Source: Companilactobacillus keshanensis
GTDB taxonomy: Bacteria > Bacillota > Bacilli > Lactobacillales > Lactobacillaceae
Reading direction: 5' to 3'
Assembly: GCF_003946205.1 (NCBI RefSeq)
Contig: NZ_RHOS01000005.1
Coordinates: 1 to 64,000, forward strand
Length of the DNA stretch: 64,000 bases
The position numbers were made by a program, and so were the translations under genes. A model generated the notes under the pieces. That model was given only the letters and a program-made list of their open reading frames with translations, did not search any database and was not told where the DNA came from. Below are positions 55,880-64,000 of this stretch, piece after piece; the first letter of the stretch is position 1, and each line of letters begins with the position of its first letter.

Positions 55880-56378
55880 GTTCAATGACCCCTTTTTCCA
55901 AGTTCAGCAGTTCTTGTTTCATAGCTAATCCACCTCGGTATCCGCCCAGAGTACCGTTCTTAGCCAAAACACGATGACATGGAACAATGATCGATACAGG
56001 ATTTTTACCAATGGCTGTTCCCACCGCCCTTACGGCATTAGGACGATTAATTTTTTTAGCAATTCTAGAATAACTGCTCGACTGACCATAAGGTATTCTC
56101 TGTAATTGCTTCCAGACTTGCTTTTGAAATTCTGTTCCACTGACATCTAACCTTATATCAAATGTAGTTCTCACACCGGATAGATATTCTTTTAATTCCT
56201 CTACATAAGTTTTATTAAGTCCCTCGTCATAAATTAACTTGTCGTGTTTAAAGAAACTATTCAACTCATCCATATTCCCATTTTGACATCCTACAAAGGC
56301 CAAGCCCAAATTTGTTGATGCTATTAAATACTCTCTATTATTTATTCTTGTTTTCGAATAGAAGATTTCTTTTGCCAT
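55866..56378 (-). CDS. ogt: Methylated-DNA-protein cysteine methyltransferase
   Basis: The 170-residue suicide repair protein removes O6-alkyl groups from guanine. The acceptor motif IIVPCHRVLAKNG (Cys134), the QVWKQLQRIPYGQSSSYSRI helix and the AVGTAIGKNP turn are all present. ATG 56378 is six bases after AGGTG; a GTG further upstream would overlap that site. It is divergent from adaA, pairing a direct-reversal enzyme with an alkylation-responsive activator. Confidence 0.94.
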   Translation of the reverse strand: MAKEIFYSKTRINNREYLIASTNLGLAFVGCQNGNMDELNSFFKHDKLIYDEGLNKTYVEELKEYLSGVRTTFDIRLDVSGTEFQKQVWKQLQRIPYGQSSSYSRIAKKINRPNAVRAVGTAIGKNPVSIIVPCHRVLAKNGTLGGYRGGLAMKQELLNLEKGVIEHVAI

Positions 56379-56392
56379 CTTATACACCTACT

Positions 56393-56420
56393 TTGTAATG
56401 GCTATATTATATGCTATAAT
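56393..56420 (+). promoter_or_regulatory. Promoter of adaA
   Basis: TTGTAA (56393-56398) and an extended -10, TGCTATAAT (TATAAT at 56415-56420), are 16 bp apart. This lies in the short divergent region with ogt, so methylated AdaA may act here. Confidence 0.6.
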
Positions 56421-56455
56421 TCACTTAAAAATCTTGCTTTTTAATTGAGGACTTT

Positions 56456-57025
56456 ATGAAAAAACATCTATTAACTGATAAGAAGTGGAATGAAATCATA
56501 AATAATAATAGTCAATTAGATGGAAAATTTTATTACGGCGTCACTACTACAAAGATATTTTGCAAACCATCTTGTAATTCAAAAAATCCTAACAGAGAAA
56601 ATGTCATTATTTTTAAGACTATTCAAGAGGCGCAGTCAATGGGATTTCGTCCTTGTAAAAGGTGTCATCCACATGGAATCAGATTATCTAACGAAGAATG
56701 GATCGTTCAAGTAAAATCATATTTGGAACTTAACTTTAAGAAAAAATTAAATCTCAATACAATTGCCGAAGATTGTCATGGTAGTCCCTACTACCTACAA
56801 AGAACATTTAAGAACATCACTAATCAAACGCCTCTTTCATATTTAAGTGGTCTCAGACTAAATTACGCTAAAAATTTATTACAGGAAACCGAATTACCAA
56901 TTAATAAAATATCTATCGATAGTGGCTTTTCTAGTGATACATATTTTATGACCTTTTTTAAGAAACAAGTTGGGATCACTCCAAGTGAATTCCGCCAAAA
57001 TTTGAAGGGAGACATTTATGGTTAA
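56456..57025 (+). CDS. adaA: AdaA-type methylphosphotriester methyltransferase / AraC activator
   Basis: The 189-residue protein has an Ada zinc domain with Cys36, Cys40, Cys67 and Cys70 (FCKPSC and PCKRCHPHG). Cys36 would accept the methyl from DNA phosphotriesters. A C-terminal AraC helix-turn-helix pair follows (ISIDSGFSSDTYFMTFFKKQ). This is the B. subtilis AdaA design, without a fused O6-methylguanine domain; ogt next door supplies that. It overlaps the following recombinase-like gene by 8 bp, so the two are cotranscribed. Confidence 0.92.
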   Translation: MKKHLLTDKKWNEIINNNSQLDGKFYYGVTTTKIFCKPSCNSKNPNRENVIIFKTIQEAQSMGFRPCKRCHPHGIRLSNEEWIVQVKSYLELNFKKKLNLNTIAEDCHGSPYYLQRTFKNITNQTPLSYLSGLRLNYAKNLLQETELPINKISIDSGFSSDTYFMTFFKKQVGITPSEFRQNLKGDIYG

Positions 57026-57860
57026 AATACCTTTTAAGGCTGGTTTCGACGCCTATTTAAAAACTAGACATATATCTAATCGTGCTAAGATTGAATATAA
57101 CAATTCACTGAATGACTTTTTTGCATTTGTGATCGAACACAATTCAGAATACAAAATATCCGAAGATATAAAGGATATTCATGAATTAGATGTTCGTGAA
57201 TTCAAGAATTTTATGCTGACTAATTTGGAATTAAGCCCTAGTACGATCAATAAGGTAGTCAGCAATCTAAATGTTTACTTCAAATATATTTTTGGAATTA
57301 AAAAATCCATTGAGATCCCAACATTATATGTAAATAGTATCACTGTACCTAAACAATCTGATTTTCCCGTTGAAATATTTTTGGAATTACCCAAGTATCT
57401 TAATAAGGAGATTAGTGTCTATACTCGTTTACTTATTCTTATTATATCTAAAGGATTTACCTATAAAGAGGCTCTGGCACCAGATTTTTACAAAAAATTC
57501 AATCAGTTAGGTTTCATTCAATTTGAAAAGAAATTTTTAAATATATACCAAGCATTTATTGAACCTTACAAATCTTATTGGAAAAACGACAATTTATTTT
57601 TAAGTAGAAATAAGGCTGCTAATTCACCTTTACTGTCCATACCTGCCCTACACAGAGATTTAAAAACTGACGGTGAAGCATTAAAACTCGATTTAGCACC
57701 AAAAAAACTCTACACGACCTTTATACTAATTGCCTTAAGTACTAAACACATATCAAAAGATCAACAACGCGCACTGAACACCTTAGATACAGCATCTATT
57801 TTGTATTACCGTCGTTTAAAACGGGAGACCAATTTTACATTACATAAGGAGCAAGATTAA
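57018..57860 (+). CDS. Tyrosine-recombinase-like protein without most catalytic residues
   Basis: The 280-residue protein has the N-terminal core-binding domain of phage integrases (FKAGFDAYLKTRHISNRAKI to about residue 95, LSPSTINKVVSNLNVYFKYI). The C-terminal domain ends LNTLDTASILYYRRLKRE, like the tyrosine region of integrases. The first catalytic Arg position reads SKGFTYKEAL (Thr148), and the H-x-x-R box is replaced by KKLYTTFILIALS, so strand transfer is unlikely. It is sandwiched between adaA (8-bp overlap) and a LOG-family gene (start directly after its stop). It may be a DNA-binding pseudo-recombinase; role unknown. Confidence 0.65.
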   Translation: MVKIPFKAGFDAYLKTRHISNRAKIEYNNSLNDFFAFVIEHNSEYKISEDIKDIHELDVREFKNFMLTNLELSPSTINKVVSNLNVYFKYIFGIKKSIEIPTLYVNSITVPKQSDFPVEIFLELPKYLNKEISVYTRLLILIISKGFTYKEALAPDFYKKFNQLGFIQFEKKFLNIYQAFIEPYKSYWKNDNLFLSRNKAANSPLLSIPALHRDLKTDGEALKLDLAPKKLYTTFILIALSTKHISKDQQRALNTLDTASILYYRRLKRETNFTLHKEQD

Positions 57861-58424
57861 ATGAAAAATATTGCTGTATATTGCGGAGCCGCATCAGGTA
57901 ACAGAGATATCTTCAAACAAAGTGCAATAGATTTAGGTCACTGGATCGTAAAAAATAATTATGGATTGACCTATGGTGGCGGTCATTTTGGCCTGATGGG
58001 CGTGATTGCCGATACAGTTTTGGAAGATAATGGTTATGTTCATGGAATCATCACCGAAACCCTGAATAATCGAGATCTGACGCATGAAAAACTATCTAAA
58101 TTAGATATTGTTGACGGAATGGATACTAGAAAAACGCTCATGTTAAAAGACTCCGTTGCCAGCATTGCTTTGCCTGGTGGACCCGGGACTTTAGAGGAAA
58201 TATCAGAGGCCTATTCCTGGTCTAGAATCGGTGACAATAACAACCCCTGTATCTTTTACAATGTTGCACATTATTATGATGCTCTGGAACATTTTTTTGA
58301 TACTATGACTGATAATGGATTTTTAGATGCATACGCTAGAAAAGCATTACTATTTTCTGACTCATTAGACGAAATAGAAAAATTCATATCGGGCTATCAG
58401 GTACCACCAATTAGACGTTTTTAA
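57861..58424 (+). CDS. LOG-family nucleotide phosphoribohydrolase-like protein
   Basis: The 187-residue Rossmann protein shows YGGGHFGLMGVIADTVLEDNG and ALPGGPGTLEEISEAYSW, a variant of the PGGxGTxxE motif of LOG (TIGR00730) enzymes. Family members cleave the base from nucleoside monophosphates such as cytokinin ribotides, and were long mislabelled lysine decarboxylases. The substrate in lactobacilli is unknown. It directly follows the recombinase-like gene and has AAGGAGC upstream, so it is the third gene of the adaA transcript. Confidence 0.9.
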   Translation: MKNIAVYCGAASGNRDIFKQSAIDLGHWIVKNNYGLTYGGGHFGLMGVIADTVLEDNGYVHGIITETLNNRDLTHEKLSKLDIVDGMDTRKTLMLKDSVASIALPGGPGTLEEISEAYSWSRIGDNNNPCIFYNVAHYYDALEHFFDTMTDNGFLDAYARKALLFSDSLDEIEKFISGYQVPPIRRF

Positions 58425-58477
58425 TTTGTTTAAACATATTATTTTACTTCTGAGACTAATGGTACTATATTAACAGT

Positions 58478-58509
58478 GTCAGATAGGATAAATGAATCTC
58501 TTATCTGAC
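58478..58509 (+). other. Inverted repeat after the LOG gene
   Basis: GTCAGATA (58478-58485) and TATCTGAC (58502-58509) form an 8-bp perfect stem, but no T-run follows. It is possibly a transcript end structure for the adaA unit. Confidence 0.3.
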
Positions 58510-58640
58510 TGAATACTCCTTAAATATATATATCATTTAATTTCCCCCCTCGATTGTTAAATGATAAATCCCTCCCAATTTTAAGATTAATTTGTATAAA
58601 TTTGAAATATCAATAAATTCCATCAATTCCCTGATAAATA

Positions 58641-58680
58641 AAAAACCACACCAGAATTTTTTCTGATGTGGCTTTTTTAT
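58641..58680 (-). terminator. glcU terminator
   Basis: CCACACCAGAA (58646-58656) and TTCTGATGTGG (58661-58671) pair, with the one non-Watson-Crick position becoming G-U in the minus-strand RNA. A T-run follows on that strand. It may also stop rightward transcripts. Confidence 0.8.
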
Positions 58681-59564
58681 TTAATAAAGGCTGTAATAAT
58701 TCCGGCTACAACTACCAAGGCTAATCCTGACAGAACTGCAACCATTTCTTTTTTAGTTTTCTTTTCATGTAGTACGAATATACCACCCAAAGTAGCAATA
58801 ATTACGCTCATCTGAGAAAGGGTAAATCCTGTGGCCAGTCCATTAACATCAGGACGAGCTGAGATCAAATATGTTAAAGCAGCTAAAGCAAAGAAGAAAC
58901 CACTAATGATATTAGTGTATGAACTCTTCGTGGTAAATGGTTTGGAATCTCGATTGCTTTTTGTAGCTAAGGCAAAAATTGTGGCAACGACGGCCATGCC
59001 TAATGCCTGTGGTAGAAATGCTTGGAATCCGTCAACATCAATTGCTTGTGGAAAAGCTGAATATCCTAGATATCCTGCTTCAGCGAGCAAGACTAACAAT
59101 AGTCCTTTAACAGCGCTAGATCCACTCTCTTTAGTTTTATTCTCACCATAAGTTGTTAGATACACACCTACAATAATCAATAAAATCGAAAGGAATCCGA
59201 TCATCTTAGCACTGGGATTTGACCACTCTCCTAGAACCAATACACCCCAAAGTGATGCACCGATCAACTGAAATCCAGTTGAAATAGGCATTGTTCTTGA
59301 AACACCCATTTCGGTAAATGCATAAAAGACTAATATCTGTCCCAGCGACCAGCATGCTCCAGAGATAAAGGTAAATAGAAATTCTTTACCACCAATTAGA
59401 GGAGTTTGTTTAAAGACGGCTACAACAATGGCCATTATTAATGTTCCATATGTTGCCCCAAGGATTTGATTAATCGGCTTACCACCAAATTTACCGGTCG
59501 GAACTGGAAATAGTCCCCAACCGATCATTGGCACAAGACCAATTAAAATATTTAATGCATTCAT
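58677..59564 (-). CDS. glcU: GRP-family glucose/sugar uptake protein
   Basis: The 295-residue protein has ten predicted membrane segments. It begins NILIGLVPMIGWGLFPVPTG and continues with GATYGTLIMAIVVAVFKQ, the pattern of GlcU/RbsU-type GRP transporters, which are proton symporters for glucose or ribose. AAGGGAG lies seven bases before the ATG. A CcpA-type cre overlapping its promoter and a hairpin in its leader indicate tight control by carbon source. Confidence 0.92.
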   Translation of the reverse strand: MNALNILIGLVPMIGWGLFPVPTGKFGGKPINQILGATYGTLIMAIVVAVFKQTPLIGGKEFLFTFISGACWSLGQILVFYAFTEMGVSRTMPISTGFQLIGASLWGVLVLGEWSNPSAKMIGFLSILLIIVGVYLTTYGENKTKESGSSAVKGLLLVLLAEAGYLGYSAFPQAIDVDGFQAFLPQALGMAVVATIFALATKSNRDSKPFTTKSSYTNIISGFFFALAALTYLISARPDVNGLATGFTLSQMSVIIATLGGIFVLHEKKTKKEMVAVLSGLALVVVAGIITAFIK

Positions 59565-59602
59565 TTAAAAACTCCCTTTTTCTTAAATAAAAACGCCAAT
59601 AG

Positions 59603-59640
59603 AAAAACTGCTAGATTTCGAAAAAATCCAGCAGTTTTTG
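59603..59640 (-). terminator. Leader hairpin/attenuator of glcU
   Basis: A 16-bp stem pairs 59603-59618 with 59624-59639. In minus-strand RNA the only imperfect position is a G-U pair, and Ts follow, so it works leftward. It lies between the glcU promoter and its start codon, and could also be the end of ppaC read-through transcripts. Confidence 0.7.
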
Positions 59641-59651
59641 ACGATAATTGT

Positions 59652-59680
59652 ATTATACATACTCGAGATAACGTTTTCAA
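59652..59680 (-). promoter_or_regulatory. glcU promoter
   Basis: On the minus strand TTGAAA (59680-59675) and TATAAT (59657-59652) are exactly 17 bp apart. This is one of the best promoter matches in the window. Confidence 0.75.
59666..59679 (-). promoter_or_regulatory. cre site (CcpA operator) overlapping the glcU promoter
   Basis: TGAAAACGTTATCT on the minus strand matches the consensus TGWAANCGNTNWCA at 13 of 14 positions and covers the -35 element, a repressing position. CcpA binding is inferred. Confidence 0.6.
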
Positions 59681-59762
59681 GAAAATAATCTCTAAATTCA
59701 CAAATATTTTTAGTGATTTTTTGTATCTTTAATTTTCATGAAATAATTTGTAAAATTGGTTT

Positions 59763-60698
59763 TTAGAAGTTTTCATTCAATGGAGGAACAACTTGCTTCT
59801 TGCGTGATACTACGCCAGGTAATGAGGCCTTATTATTCTCAATTTTTGTATCAAGTGATTTTTCGAAAACCGAGATAGCGCTTTCATCGCCTAATACCAA
59901 CCCAGTTGTGTCACTTGTAAGAATGTTTGTGATTAATAGAATGAAAAGATTGTAGCCTTCTTTTTCATTCTCAGCCTTAATATCAGCAGTAAATTCTGAT
60001 TCACGTTTCAAAGTATCAGCGATATCAACAGTATTTACTTGAGCTATTCTTACACTCTTACCGTTCATATCAAAACTCTTAGCATCCATATCAATTAATT
60101 CTTTAGTTGACTTGCTATCAAGATTTGTACCAGCCTTCAACATATCAAGACCATATGATTCATAGTCGATACCAGCTGTTTCAGACAAGCTCTTCAAAGC
60201 TGCTTTATCTTCATCGGTTGTTGTAGGTGATTTTAATAGTAATGTATCTGAAATAATAGCGGAAGCCATCAAACCAGCTAAATTAGCGGGAACTTCAACA
60301 TCTTCTTCTGCATACATTTCCCAAAGAATTGTACTTGTACATCCAACTGGTTGTGCACGATAAAATAGAGGATTTGCTGTATCAAAGTTTGCAATTCTGT
60401 GGTGATCAACAACGTGAGTAACTGTTAGATCTTCAATATCATCTAAGCTTTGTTGTCTTTCGTTATGGTCAACAAGCATAACTGATTTAACTTCACCATT
60501 GGCAGCTGAAATAACACGAGGATATTTAGCATCGAACTTGTCAAAAACATATTTTGTTTCTTCATTAGGTTCACCCAAAGCAACAGCCTCAGTATTGAAA
60601 CCTAGTTGATTTTGTAAATACGAATATGAGATGGCTGCAACGACAGCATCCGTATCCGGATTTTTGTGTCCAAAAACTAATTCTTTTTCTTTAGTCAT
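59763..60698 (-). CDS. ppaC: Manganese-dependent inorganic pyrophosphatase
   Basis: The 311-residue family II (DHH) pyrophosphatase has GHKNPDTDAVVAAISYSYLQ, the MLVDHNE motif and HVVDHHRIANFDT for metal binding. A C-terminal DHHA2 domain ends LPGVVSRKKQVVPPLNENF with the SRK substrate motif. It removes pyrophosphate from biosynthesis. AAGGGG precedes the ATG. It is leftward between the LysR gene (22 bp) and glcU. Confidence 0.96.
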   Translation of the reverse strand: MTKEKELVFGHKNPDTDAVVAAISYSYLQNQLGFNTEAVALGEPNEETKYVFDKFDAKYPRVISAANGEVKSVMLVDHNERQQSLDDIEDLTVTHVVDHHRIANFDTANPLFYRAQPVGCTSTILWEMYAEEDVEVPANLAGLMASAIISDTLLLKSPTTTDEDKAALKSLSETAGIDYESYGLDMLKAGTNLDSKSTKELIDMDAKSFDMNGKSVRIAQVNTVDIADTLKRESEFTADIKAENEKEGYNLFILLITNILTSDTTGLVLGDESAISVFEKSLDTKIENNKASLPGVVSRKKQVVPPLNENF

Positions 60699-60720
60699 TT
60701 AAAATTTCCCCTTTTCTATT

Positions 60721-61680
60721 TTATCTTGAAGACTTCAGACGTTCGATATAACCTACTTTATCTAAGAAACTACTCCACTCTTCAAAAAATTCATTGATTC
60801 GTGGAATCTTTTCTTTATCTTCTCGATATACAAATGATAATTCACTTGATATGGCTGGTTCAAGTGGTGTTTGATAAAGTTTTATTAATGATTCATGAGC
60901 CAAACAAAAACTGAGTGGTAACCCAGTGTAAATATTATCCGATTCTTGAGCAAACTTCAATAATTGGTAAGGTGAAGAGAATCTGGCAATAACATTTGGA
61001 GTATCAACTAGAGCATCTCTAAAATGTTCCGTTAAAAGATTGGATAGATAATAATCTTCCAAATATGCTGCCCAAGGGCGTTCTACGGCATCTTTATATG
61101 TTGCCTTGCCCTTCTTATTGATTCGGTCACTATCGTGTATCAGCATAATATTATCGGTAATAATCTTCTTAGATTTATATATCTTCCAGTTTTTTATGTT
61201 CTCATCTGGTAAATACATAATTGCTAAGTCGATCCGATTATTTTGAATGTTTTCCCAAATATCTTTTCTTGTTAACGAATTTAACTCAATTTCTATACCG
61301 GGATTGTTCTTCTTATATTCAACAATAAAATCTTCTATAACCACTGATTCAGTAGTTGCCAGTAGTCCGATACTGATTTTCCCAGTTGTACTAGAAGATT
61401 CTTGTTGAATCGTATCAGTTACTGTATTGATCGTATTAAAGATGTCGTGTGTTGCCTCAAGTAGTGATGATCCGGCATCCGTTAAATAGATCTTCTTGCC
61501 CATGCTGTAAAACAACGGTGTGCCTACAACATGTTCAATTTTTTTGATCTGTTGTGTCAAAGCAGGTTGAGTAATGCCTAGCGATTGAGCTGTCTTTGTA
61601 TAGCTCATATTCTTTGTTAATTCATCGAAGTAGTTCAACGCTTTTGAACTAAAAACTCTTCTTGACTTTTCATCCAGCAA
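60721..61680 (-). CDS. LysR family transcriptional regulator
   Basis: The 319-residue protein has an N-terminal winged helix with MSYTKTAQSLGITQPALTQQ (about residues 25-44) and LFYSMGKKIYLTDAG. A periplasmic-binding-protein-like effector domain follows (GKISIGLLATTESVVIEDFI onward). The start is TTG 61680, eight bases after AGGAGG. It lies just upstream of ppaC in the same direction. The target and inducer are unknown. Confidence 0.9.
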   Translation of the reverse strand: MLDEKSRRVFSSKALNYFDELTKNMSYTKTAQSLGITQPALTQQIKKIEHVVGTPLFYSMGKKIYLTDAGSSLLEATHDIFNTINTVTDTIQQESSSTTGKISIGLLATTESVVIEDFIVEYKKNNPGIEIELNSLTRKDIWENIQNNRIDLAIMYLPDENIKNWKIYKSKKIITDNIMLIHDSDRINKKGKATYKDAVERPWAAYLEDYYLSNLLTEHFRDALVDTPNVIARFSSPYQLLKFAQESDNIYTGLPLSFCLAHESLIKLYQTPLEPAISSELSFVYREDKEKIPRINEFFEEWSSFLDKVGYIERLKSSR

Positions 61681-61752
61681 TCAGAAATCCTCCTAATTAT
61701 TAATATAAACTAATAATACTATATAAGTTTAACTTATTGTTTATATAACAAA

Positions 61753-64000
61753 TTATTTTTCAATTTCATCTTTGACAAAACGGCTAGGTATTCCATCACT
61801 ATCAGGATCCATAATAAATGATCCATTCGAATATCTATCTGAAACAGGATGATTCTTTTGATCTATCTCGATAAGTTTGTTTTCAGAAGTCACAACAGAC
61901 AATTTGATTCCTGACGTAACGTCAGTTACAAGTTGAATTCTGTGTGGCTCACGTTTCAATTCACGCAATGTAAGAACACCACGTTTGGCACGACTAGTTA
62001 TTGGTATTTCTGAAAGTTTCATTTGTTTATATGCACCACGTTGCGTCAAAATGGCAACTTTATTACTTGAATCCGTTAGGAAGAATCCAGCTAATTCATC
62101 ATCATCTTTTAAATTGACAAACTTTACCCCAATGGCACGATTACCAACGACTGGTACTTCATCCAGTTCAAATGAACAGGCATATGAATGTTTAGTAAAC
62201 GCGTAGACGATTCGACTAATGTCATCCACGTAATAAACATCCAGAACTCGCGTTTGATCTGATTTTAATTTAGCAAAACAGCTTGCTCGTGACTTATAAG
62301 TTCGACCAGGCAAGAGGTCATTAAAGGAAACTTGCTTAATATAGTTCTCACTCGTAGCAATCAAGAAATTACCCGGTTGTTCTAGCTTATCAAAAACAAA
62401 TGCTCTTAGGATAGTTTCATCGGATGCTAAACCGATCTCTTGTGACAAATGAGATCCTGTATCCTTCCAACGACTATCATCCAACTCAAAAATCTGACGA
62501 TAGATCAAATTCCCCTTGTTAGTAAAGATAAATAAATGATCTAAAGTACTTACTTCTTGATCTAAGATTGGATAATCCTCGTCTTTTAGACCATTATCAT
62601 CAGTATCTGATGCTTGATATGAACGCAGACTGCTTCGTTTGACGTATCCATCATGACTAACCAACAAGCGAACCGTTTCGTTGGCCACCAACACACTAGT
62701 ATCAACCTCAATTTCAGCAACTTTAGCCTCGATCTTGGTTCGTCGCTTATCGGCATAGATCTTTTTAACGTCTAGCAACTCATCTTTAATAACATTCATC
62801 AAAGTAACATGATCGTTAATAATACCGTTTAAGTAATCGATAGTTGCGTGCAATTCTTTATCTTCTTTTTCTAATTCTGTCACATCAGTATTAGTTAAAC
62901 GATAAAGTTGCAAAGATACAATGGCTTCAGCTTGTTTCTCAGTAAATTGATATTCTTTGATTAAATTATTTTTGGCATCGGATTTATTTTTACTGCCACG
63001 AATCGTTTTGATCACTTTATCAAGAATAGATAAAGCCTTTATCAAACCTTCAACAATATGCAATCTGCCCTTAGCCTTAGCTAAGTCAAATTTGCTACGT
63101 CTTAAAACAACTTCTTCTTGATGCTTAACATATTCCGTTAGAATTTGAACTAAGCCGACTTGTTGCGGACGCATATCAGCGATAGCAACCATATTGAAAT
63201 TATATGAGATCTGCAAATCAGTATTCTTGAACAAATAATTCAAGATACCCTGTCCATCAACATCCCTCTTTAATTCAATAACGATTGATAAACCTTGTCT
63301 GTCACTTTCATCACGTACTTCCGCGATACCATCGACCTTCTTCATAACTCTGGCTTCGTCAATTTTTTTAACTAATACAGCCTTATTTACTTCATAAGGA
63401 ATCTCTGTTACAACGATTTGTGATTTATGACCACGTAAATTTTCAATAGATGTCTTAGAACGTAAGAATACTTTCCCACGTCCTGTTTCATAGGCTTCAC
63501 GAATACCTTTGGCACCTTGTAAGATACCGCCAGTTGGGAAATCCGGTCCTTTAACGATTTTCATCAGATCATCCAAAGAGGCATCTGGGTTATCGATCAA
63601 TTTGATAGTTGCATCGATAACTTCGCCCAAATTATGTGGTGGGATCTCCGTAGCATAACCCGCTGAGATACCGGTTGAACCATTAACTAGTAGATTAGGA
63701 AATCTAGCGGGAAGAACCTTAGGTTCTTTTTCGGTATCATCAAAGTTCCATTCTTCATCAACGGTATCCTTATTGATATCACGTAGCATTTCTGCTGAGA
63801 TCTTACTTAGTCTAGCCTCTGTATAACGCATGGCAGCTGGTGGGTCACCATCCATAGAACCATTATTACCATGCATCTCGATCAAAGGTGCTCGTAATTT
63901 CCAATCTTGCGACAATCGAACCATGGCCTCATAAATTGATGAATCACCGTGCGGATGAAAATTACCCATAACATTACCGACACCTTTGGCCGATTTTCTA
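61753..64000 (-). CDS. parC: DNA topoisomerase IV subunit A, 5' end outside the window
   Basis: The frame is open to the right edge and encodes about 749 residues, so roughly the first 70 are missing. It begins RKSAKGVGNVMGNFHPHGDS, typical of the start of the GyrA/ParC breakage-reunion domain, and contains the catalytic-tyrosine motif AMRYTEARLSK. The C-terminal beta-pinwheel (about 490 on in this fragment) lacks an obvious GyrA box (QRRGGKG), which favours ParC over GyrA. Topoisomerase IV decatenates sister chromosomes. It is leftward, near the dif-like site. Confidence 0.92.
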   Translation of the reverse strand, partial: RKSAKGVGNVMGNFHPHGDSSIYEAMVRLSQDWKLRAPLIEMHGNNGSMDGDPPAAMRYTEARLSKISAEMLRDINKDTVDEEWNFDDTEKEPKVLPARFPNLLVNGSTGISAGYATEIPPHNLGEVIDATIKLIDNPDASLDDLMKIVKGPDFPTGGILQGAKGIREAYETGRGKVFLRSKTSIENLRGHKSQIVVTEIPYEVNKAVLVKKIDEARVMKKVDGIAEVRDESDRQGLSIVIELKRDVDGQGILNYLFKNTDLQISYNFNMVAIADMRPQQVGLVQILTEYVKHQEEVVLRRSKFDLAKAKGRLHIVEGLIKALSILDKVIKTIRGSKNKSDAKNNLIKEYQFTEKQAEAIVSLQLYRLTNTDVTELEKEDKELHATIDYLNGIINDHVTLMNVIKDELLDVKKIYADKRRTKIEAKVAEIEVDTSVLVANETVRLLVSHDGYVKRSSLRSYQASDTDDNGLKDEDYPILDQEVSTLDHLFIFTNKGNLIYRQIFELDDSRWKDTGSHLSQEIGLASDETILRAFVFDKLEQPGNFLIATSENYIKQVSFNDLLPGRTYKSRASCFAKLKSDQTRVLDVYYVDDISRIVYAFTKHSYACSFELDEVPVVGNRAIGVKFVNLKDDDELAGFFLTDSSNKVAILTQRGAYKQMKLSEIPITSRAKRGVLTLRELKREPHRIQLVTDVTSGIKLSVVTSENKLIEIDQKNHPVSDRYSNGSFIMDPDSDGIPSRFVKDEIEK

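Noticed and set aside
59597-59641. T-box or known riboswitch in the glcU leader
   Set aside because: No T-box sequence or recognised riboswitch core is visible; only a terminator-type hairpin.

Overview
The window is low-GC, Gram-positive chromosomal DNA from a lactic acid bacterium of the family Lactobacillaceae. This rests on the gene content: a mevalonate operon (mvk-mvaD-mvaK2-fni), RexAB instead of AddAB, XerS, a CAP/SLAP surface protein, a GRP/GlcU sugar transporter, a PpaC pyrophosphatase, class B RNase P RNA and AGGAGG-type ribosome binding sites. The low GC and asparagine-rich proteins would fit Companilactobacillus or a close relative, but that genus call is inference.

Layout. 0.4-9.4 kb: lipoprotein, tautomerase, DUF2075 helicase-like protein, two regulators (TetR, XRE/TPR), a small HTH protein, signal peptidase I, an acyltransferase-3 membrane protein, a methyltransferase-like protein and an orphan MacB-like membrane protein. 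9.4-14.8 kb: RsmF-type rRNA methyltransferase converging on the leftward mevalonate operon. 14.9-26.7 kb: rightward repair/replication block rexB-rexA-dinG-ypmB-dnaD-nth. 26.7-28.5 kb: divergent TetR/SDR pair. 28.5-34.5 kb: ponA-recU leftward, then ypsA-gpsB-rnpB-ypsC-like rightward. 34.5-40.6 kb: corA, lplA, RNase H-like, then ebsA-fhs-lspA-rluD. 40.6-44.7 kb: pyrR followed by a carA-like and a carB-like gene that both lack key catalytic features. 44.7-48.7 kb: rqcH, degV, CAP/SLAP protein. 48.9-53.2 kb: MFS pump/MarR pair with a 28-bp perfect palindrome, xerS, and a 1.15-kb gene-free stretch with a dif-like site. 53.2-64 kb: recQ, HAD phosphatase, ogt/adaA alkylation-repair pair, a catalytically degraded tyrosine-recombinase-like protein, a LOG-family enzyme, glcU, ppaC, a LysR regulator and the 5'-truncated parC.

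How it works together. Many genes serve DNA maintenance (RexAB, DinG, DnaD, Nth, RecU, RecQ, XerS, ParC, Ogt/AdaA) and envelope growth (LepB, LspA, PBP1A, GpsB). The dif-like site next to xerS, with mostly rightward genes before it and mostly leftward genes after it, suggests that the window spans the replication terminus near 52.9 kb.

The most unusual element is the pyrR-carA-carB-like cluster. Both CPSase-like proteins are full-length, uninterrupted ORFs, but the glutaminase Cys and His are replaced, both ATP-grasp metal sites are altered, and the large subunit has lost about 270 residues including the allosteric domain. This looks like a maintained pseudoenzyme pair under a PyrR-type leader. 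A second theme is loss of Fe-S cysteines in two repair enzymes (RexB and Nth). I found no CRISPR array, transposase, prophage or tRNA.
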